A DNA stretch of 9,823 nucleotides from Prochlorococcus marinus str. MIT 9215 (GTDB taxonomy: Bacteria; Cyanobacteriota; Cyanobacteriia; PCC-6307; Cyanobiaceae), in the NCBI GenBank assembly GCA_949486985.1, contig CATBLW010000022.1:1-9823 (forward strand), read 5' to 3'. Position numbers and translations under genes: made by a program. How positions within the stretch are numbered: position 1 is the stretch's first letter; each line of letters opens with the position of its first letter. Positions 6,977 through 9,823 of this stretch are shown one piece after another. Below the pieces are notes generated by a model, which saw nothing but the letters and a program-made list of their open reading frames with translations, was not told the DNA's origin and made no database searches.

Positions 6977-6984
6977 CTGCTCTG

Positions 6985-8139
6985 ATGACCTGCCTTCTCG
7001 AGCTGCTCCTGCTACTGGGGCTTTTGGTGTGCTGGCTTGAATTGCGCCATCGCCTTAGGCCCGCTTCACCCCTTCGGCTAAAAGCCCACGATTGGCAGGT
7101 GAAGCAACACACTCCTCATCTGGAAGTGGAGGGTTGGCTGGACATCAGCAACCCTCATCCACGCATGGAAGTGATGGTGCCAGAACTGGTTGTCAAACCG
7201 ATTCTGCTTGGAAAGGCGGATTTGAGAACAGCCACAATCAGCACCAAAATCACTCCGCATCACCCTGACGAAGAAGCCCGCAATGATGGCTATTGGACCG
7301 CCTATATCGTCAAAGGTCGCAAGCAAACAAAGGTTCACGTCAACCTTCAACTCCAGAGCAGCAACGATCTAAAAGACATTGTTGAAAATATTTGGCTGGA
7401 TGTGCACTGGTTGAATTACGGCCCCTTCGGTCAAATTCAACGGCGCCAGGGTGTTGTGATCCCGCTTCAGCGTCCAGAGCCTCCTACCAAAGGCAACTTC
7501 CGCAGTGGCGAGAGCTGCGAAGTGCTTCCGATAAAAACCCATCTACTTGGCACCCAGGACAACACCATCGAGGTGTTGCGTCATTACGCCACACCACTTC
7601 TGCAACCAGGCGATGTGCTCACGATCGGTGAAACACCTGTCGCGGTGATGCAAGGCCGCTATCACCACCCCAGCACGGTGGAACCCAGCTGGCTGGCGAG
7701 ACTCTTGTGCAGAGTGTTCCATCCAACCAGCAGCCTGGCCACAGCCTGCGGACTTCAGACGCTGATTGATCTGGTTGGTCCAACAAGAGTTTTACTGGCC
7801 TGGAGTATTGGCTTAATGCTGAAGCTTTTGGGCATCAAAGGAGGCTTTTACCGGCTTGCTGGAGAGCAAGCTCGCCTCATCGATGACATCACAGGAACCA
7901 CGCCTCCCTACGACCAAACGATCGTGCTGGGACCGCAGGCTCCTCAACAACTCTGCGAGCAGGCTGCCGCTGAACTGGGAGTGGCCGTCGCCATTGTTGA
8001 TGTCAACGATCTTGGACGGGTCAAAGTTCTAGCGGCAAGCCAAGGTTGCGATGAAGATCTTCTCCAGCGAGCACTGAGGCCAAATCCAGCAGGCAATGCC
8101 AATGAAGGCACTCCCCTGGTTTTGGTGCGACCGAAATAA
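6985..8139 (+). CDS. Membrane-anchored CofE-like (F420-0:gamma-glutamyl ligase-like) protein
   Basis: A 384-residue protein with an N-terminal hydrophobic anchor (3-19), a beta-rich region (about 35-163) and a C-terminal domain (about 180-384). The C-terminal domain resembles CofE, the ligase that adds glutamate to coenzyme F420-0: LLQPGDVLTIGETPVAVMQGR (205-225) matches the GDVLVV...EGR strand-turn-strand, and VAIVDVNDLGR (335-345) the D-x-N-x-GR strand; LVLVRP closes it. A hydrophobic stretch at 264-285 lies between. The beta-rich part has SNPHP (55-59) in a pattern like LEA14 or Ig-like domains, a weak resemblance. Most cyanobacteria are not known to make polyglutamyl F420, so the real substrate is uncertain. 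ATG 6985 is preceded by hairpins rather than a clear Shine-Dalgarno. It sits in the four-gene run between the secreted protein and the GNAT-like protein. The gene is clearly real; its function is only moderately supported. Confidence 0.75.
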   Translation: MTCLLELLLLLGLLVCWLELRHRLRPASPLRLKAHDWQVKQHTPHLEVEGWLDISNPHPRMEVMVPELVVKPILLGKADLRTATISTKITPHHPDEEARNDGYWTAYIVKGRKQTKVHVNLQLQSSNDLKDIVENIWLDVHWLNYGPFGQIQRRQGVVIPLQRPEPPTKGNFRSGESCEVLPIKTHLLGTQDNTIEVLRHYATPLLQPGDVLTIGETPVAVMQGRYHHPSTVEPSWLARLLCRVFHPTSSLATACGLQTLIDLVGPTRVLLAWSIGLMLKLLGIKGGFYRLAGEQARLIDDITGTTPPYDQTIVLGPQAPQQLCEQAAAELGVAVAIVDVNDLGRVKVLAASQGCDEDLLQRALRPNPAGNANEGTPLVLVRPK

Positions 8140-8177
8140 AGGACTCTCGAAGACAAGGTCAACAGAGATAGATTTAC

Positions 8178-9254
8178 GTGAAGACTTGTGGATGTGACGT
8201 GGCCGAGAGATCCAGCATCCCCCTTCGGGTGGAATCGCTGAAGGCGCGTCACTTTCCCATGCTCAATGCCAGCGCAGAGGCTCGACAGCTGCAGTGGCTG
8301 CAAACCATGTTGCTGCGTGGCTGGATAGCCCGAGCAGAAGAACATCTCCCCAATCTTTTACCCGCCAGACACCCCTGCTGCCTTGTCGCGATTGAACAGA
8401 ACCAACTGTTAGCCCTCGTGGTTGCAAGGCCCTACAACAGGCGCGGCAGCTGCTGGTCCGTGACCATGCCGGAGTTGCTGGCAACGCCTGGCGAATACAG
8501 CCTGCGCCGCGTTCGTCACGACCTCTTGCAAAGCGCATTGCAACTGGGCAGCAATAGAGCAAAAAGCTGGGTTTTGCGCTGTCCGGCTAGCGATGCTGAT
8601 CAACTTGCCCTAACCCGCGAACTCGGCTTTCAGCCTCTCAAGCTCTTCCAGTTTTGGACTGCGCCCTTAGCGGAGACGCAGTCGCCGCAGACTCAACACG
8701 CATCACCATCAGATTTGCCTGGCGATCTCTCCTGGCAGCAAATCACACACCGAACAGCAAACCTTCTCTGGCCACTTGAACAAGCAGGAGGGTCTGGGCA
8801 TCTCCGTCAAATCGTCGATCGACAATCGATTGACCTGCTCGACCAAAGCCAAGACGGAACAGGCGTCCTGCTTTGCCATAGCGGCGGATTTGACAAGGCC
8901 ATCGCAGGACTCGTCAGCCGACCCGAATCCGAACAACGCCCCGTTCTCGAATTGCTGCGCGATGTTGGCTGGGATCCACGCCTAACCAAAGCGCTACCGA
9001 TCATTCTTAGCCATGCAATCAAGCCATCCCTTCAAGCCAAACTCCTAACGGCTAGCGAGGACGAACCGCTTAACCAACTACTCGATCAGCTGGGCTGGCA
9101 ACGCGCTGGAGAGGAAATGCTGCTTGGAAGAAGCCTTTGGCGACGTCAGATGAATAGCAAACTAATCCCAGGGACAAGACCGCTGGAATCCATGCTCGGA
9201 CGGTTGCGACCCCAACGACCTCCACTACCAACGCCAAGTCTTGGCCGACGCTGA
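8178..9254 (+). CDS. Protein with two GNAT-acetyltransferase-like halves
   Basis: A 358-residue soluble protein. The first half (about 14-162) has GNAT-like order: IPLRVESLKARH strand-helix, CCLVAIEQNQLLALVVARP (67-85) as paired strands, a helix (108-123), SWVLRCPASD strand (130-139) and LTRELGFQPLKLFQFW (145-160), the typical last helix and strand. The second half (about 183-323) repeats the pattern: GTGVLLCHSGGFDKAIAGLVS, PVLELLRDVGW, LPIILSH and LNQLLDQLGWQRAGEEMLLG (298-317). No clear acetyl-CoA loop (Q/R-x-x-G-x-G/A) is seen in either half, so activity is uncertain. The C-terminus is Pro/Arg-rich. GTG 8178 follows GAGAT; GTG 8199 is an alternative. It ends the four-gene run, 38 bp after the CofE-like gene, with ruvX next. 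The function is not known to me. Confidence 0.8.
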   Translation: MKTCGCDVAERSSIPLRVESLKARHFPMLNASAEARQLQWLQTMLLRGWIARAEEHLPNLLPARHPCCLVAIEQNQLLALVVARPYNRRGSCWSVTMPELLATPGEYSLRRVRHDLLQSALQLGSNRAKSWVLRCPASDADQLALTRELGFQPLKLFQFWTAPLAETQSPQTQHASPSDLPGDLSWQQITHRTANLLWPLEQAGGSGHLRQIVDRQSIDLLDQSQDGTGVLLCHSGGFDKAIAGLVSRPESEQRPVLELLRDVGWDPRLTKALPIILSHAIKPSLQAKLLTASEDEPLNQLLDQLGWQRAGEEMLLGRSLWRRQMNSKLIPGTRPLESMLGRLRPQRPPLPTPSLGRR

Positions 9255-9278
9255 ACAGAAAAAGCCCTGAATAAAAAG

Positions 9279-9304
9279 CTCATAACAACCTCATAACAAG
9301 CTCA
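9279..9304. repeat. 11-bp direct repeat, two full copies and a partial
   Basis: CTCATAACAAC (9279-9289) is followed directly by CTCATAACAAG (9290-9300), with one difference, and then by CTCA as the start of a decayed third copy. Confidence 0.7.
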
Positions 9305-9323
9305 AAGCCCAGTCAACCAAGCA

Positions 9324-9443
9324 ATGAGACAACAACCAATTAGACAAAATTCATTCCATAAGAAGTCATTCCATAAGGAGCCTTTCCATAAGGAGCCATG
9401 GCACTCAAGCGATTGCACTCAAGAGCTGGAATGCAAGCCATGA
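9324..9443 (+). CDS. Possible 39-residue peptide with His-containing pentapeptide repeats
   Basis: ATG at 9324 opens a 39-codon frame ending in TGA (9441-9443). The 15-bp repeats are in frame and give five-residue units SFHKK, SFHKE, PFHKE, PWHSS (residues 10-29), so His falls at 12, 17, 22 and 27; Cys follow at 31 and 37. The start has no clear Shine-Dalgarno and the opposite strand is open too, so this may be chance within a non-coding repeat. Confidence 0.2.
   Translation: MRQQPIRQNSFHKKSFHKEPFHKEPWHSSDCTQELECKP
9351..9395. repeat. 15-bp tandem repeat, three copies
   Basis: The unit TCATTCCATAAGGAG (9366-9380) is flanked by 9351-9365 (one difference) and 9381-9395 (two differences). A 14-bp decayed fourth unit (9396-9409) follows, and GCACTCAAG then occurs twice (9401-9409, 9415-9423). 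Confidence 0.85.
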
Positions 9444-9472
9444 AATGCAGACCATGAAACGCAAGCAAGGAA
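9431..9472. repeat. 14-bp tandem repeat, three copies
   Basis: Units at 9431-9444, 9445-9458 and 9459-9472. The first reads ATGCAAGCCATGAA; the second differs at two positions, the third at three. Confidence 0.75.
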
Positions 9473-9511
9473 AACTCAGTAAACGCTTTGATGAATTGCC
9501 TGCTCCATGAG

Positions 9512-9567
9512 AACAAACCCTTAAAAACAAACCCCTGAAAACAGACCTGTGAATGCAGTCCATTGAA
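9512..9567. repeat. 14-bp tandem repeat, four copies, related to the preceding array
   Basis: Units at 9512-9525, 9526-9539, 9540-9553 and 9554-9567. The second reads AACAAACCCCTGAA. The last (TGCAGTCCATTGAA) bridges to the 9431-9472 units, so both arrays share a consensus near AnGCARRCCATGAA. Confidence 0.75.
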
Positions 9568-9595
9568 AGCAACAGCTAAGCCACAAGCCAAGTCG

Positions 9596-9823
9596 ATGCT
9601 GAGCCTCGATGTTGGCAAGCGTCGCATCGGCTTGGCGGGCTGTGATGCTCTCGGCATCACAGTCAAACCATTACCAGCACTCAAACGAAGCCGTTTCGAC
9701 CTCGACCTTCTTACGTTGAAAGAACACTGTCTTCGTCGCAGGGTGGAAGGACTGGTTGTCGGCTTACCACTCGATGAAGCGGGTTCACTTACAGAGCAAG
9801 CACGCCATTGTGAGCGCTATGGC
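9596..9823 (+). CDS. ruvX: Putative pre-16S rRNA nuclease RuvX/YqgF, 5' part only
   Basis: The first 76 codons of a YqgF/RuvX protein, cut off by the window end; the family is usually about 140-150 residues. RuvX has an RNase H-like fold and acts in 16S rRNA 5'-end maturation; it was first named a Holliday junction resolvase. Visible marks are SLDVGKRRIGLAG (3-15) with the metal-binding D5, and GLVVGLPLDEAGS (52-64), the conserved second strand and loop. ATG 9596 places the Asp only five residues in, which is short. TTG 9563 is in frame with no stop between (the nearest upstream stop is at 9536-9538) and would add 11 residues rich in Lys and Ala; it falls within the last 14-bp repeat unit (9554-9567). 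The gene follows the GNAT-like gene after a 341-bp repeat-rich gap. Confidence 0.93.
   Translation, partial: MLSLDVGKRRIGLAGCDALGITVKPLPALKRSRFDLDLLTLKEHCLRRRVEGLVVGLPLDEAGSLTEQARHCERYG

Larger units (their letters stand above)
9255..9595. other. 341-bp repeat-rich gap before ruvX
   Basis: No recognised gene lies here. It starts with a small hairpin region at the end of the previous gene (GCCAA 9233-9237 with TTGGC 9241-9245), then successive short degenerate tandem repeats of about 11, 15 and 14 bp, separated by less regular A-rich sequence. ruvX must be read from a promoter here or from upstream; I could not pick one out. Confidence 0.7.

Noticed and set aside
7944..8345. 133-codon minus-strand frame across the end of the CofE-like gene and the start of the GNAT-like gene
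   Set aside because: It spans two well-supported plus-strand genes and their spacer, with no recognisable motif.
8814..8823. 10-bp palindrome GTCGATCGAC inside the GNAT-like gene
   Set aside because: It is isolated and within coding sequence, with no second copy or spacing that would suggest an operator.
9340..9684. 114-codon open frame on the minus strand over the ruvX 5' end and the repeats
   Set aside because: It starts antisense inside ruvX, and its openness follows from the low frequency of stop triplets in the repeats. Its five-residue repeats (APYGK type) are the reverse reading of the 15-bp array.

Overview
The window looks like ordinary chromosomal core DNA of a marine picocyanobacterium (Synechococcus, or the higher-GC, MIT9313-like branch of Prochlorococcus). 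This rests on the protein set, which I recognise from memory: a Ycf55/DUF3685 protein, a CSP41-like epimerase, a secreted thylakoid-type protein, a cyanobacterial CofE-like protein, and hisA, pgsA and ruvX in a compact, moderate-GC layout. No mobile element, tRNA, rRNA or CRISPR array was seen, and the exact lineage cannot be fixed from the sequence alone.

Left part (1-4492): a long membrane-anchored protein of unknown function with a proline-rich tail (+) converges on a two-CBS-domain protein (-). The CBS gene is divergent from pgsA (+, phosphatidylglycerophosphate synthase) with only 32 bp between start codons. pgsA converges on and overlaps by 32 bp an NAD-binding epimerase-like gene (-) of the CSP41 type, and a perfect hairpin sits between the two stop codons. 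The epimerase gene is divergent from hisA (+), with 108 bp between them.

Middle and right part (4493-9823): everything is on the + strand. A 157-bp spacer containing degenerate 18-19-bp repeats is followed by four closely spaced genes: a Ycf55-like protein with a degenerate receiver domain, a secreted thioredoxin-like protein without cysteines, a membrane-anchored CofE-like protein, and a protein with two GNAT-like halves. Spacers of 39, 79 and 38 bp suggest co-transcription; the 79-bp spacer holds three perfect hairpins. A 341-bp gap then separates this group from the start of ruvX, which runs off the window. That gap is largely made of short degenerate tandem repeats of about 11, 15 and 14 bp.

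Functionally, pgsA (membrane phosphatidylglycerol), the Ycf55-like protein, the secreted thylakoid-type protein and the CSP41-like protein fit photosynthetic membrane upkeep, while hisA and ruvX are housekeeping. I did not find a convincing new multigene system. The most unusual material is the repeat-built gap before ruvX, including a possible 39-codon reading frame with five-residue His-containing repeats, the hairpin cluster before the CofE-like gene, and several proteins that keep an enzyme or signalling fold but appear to have lost key residues.
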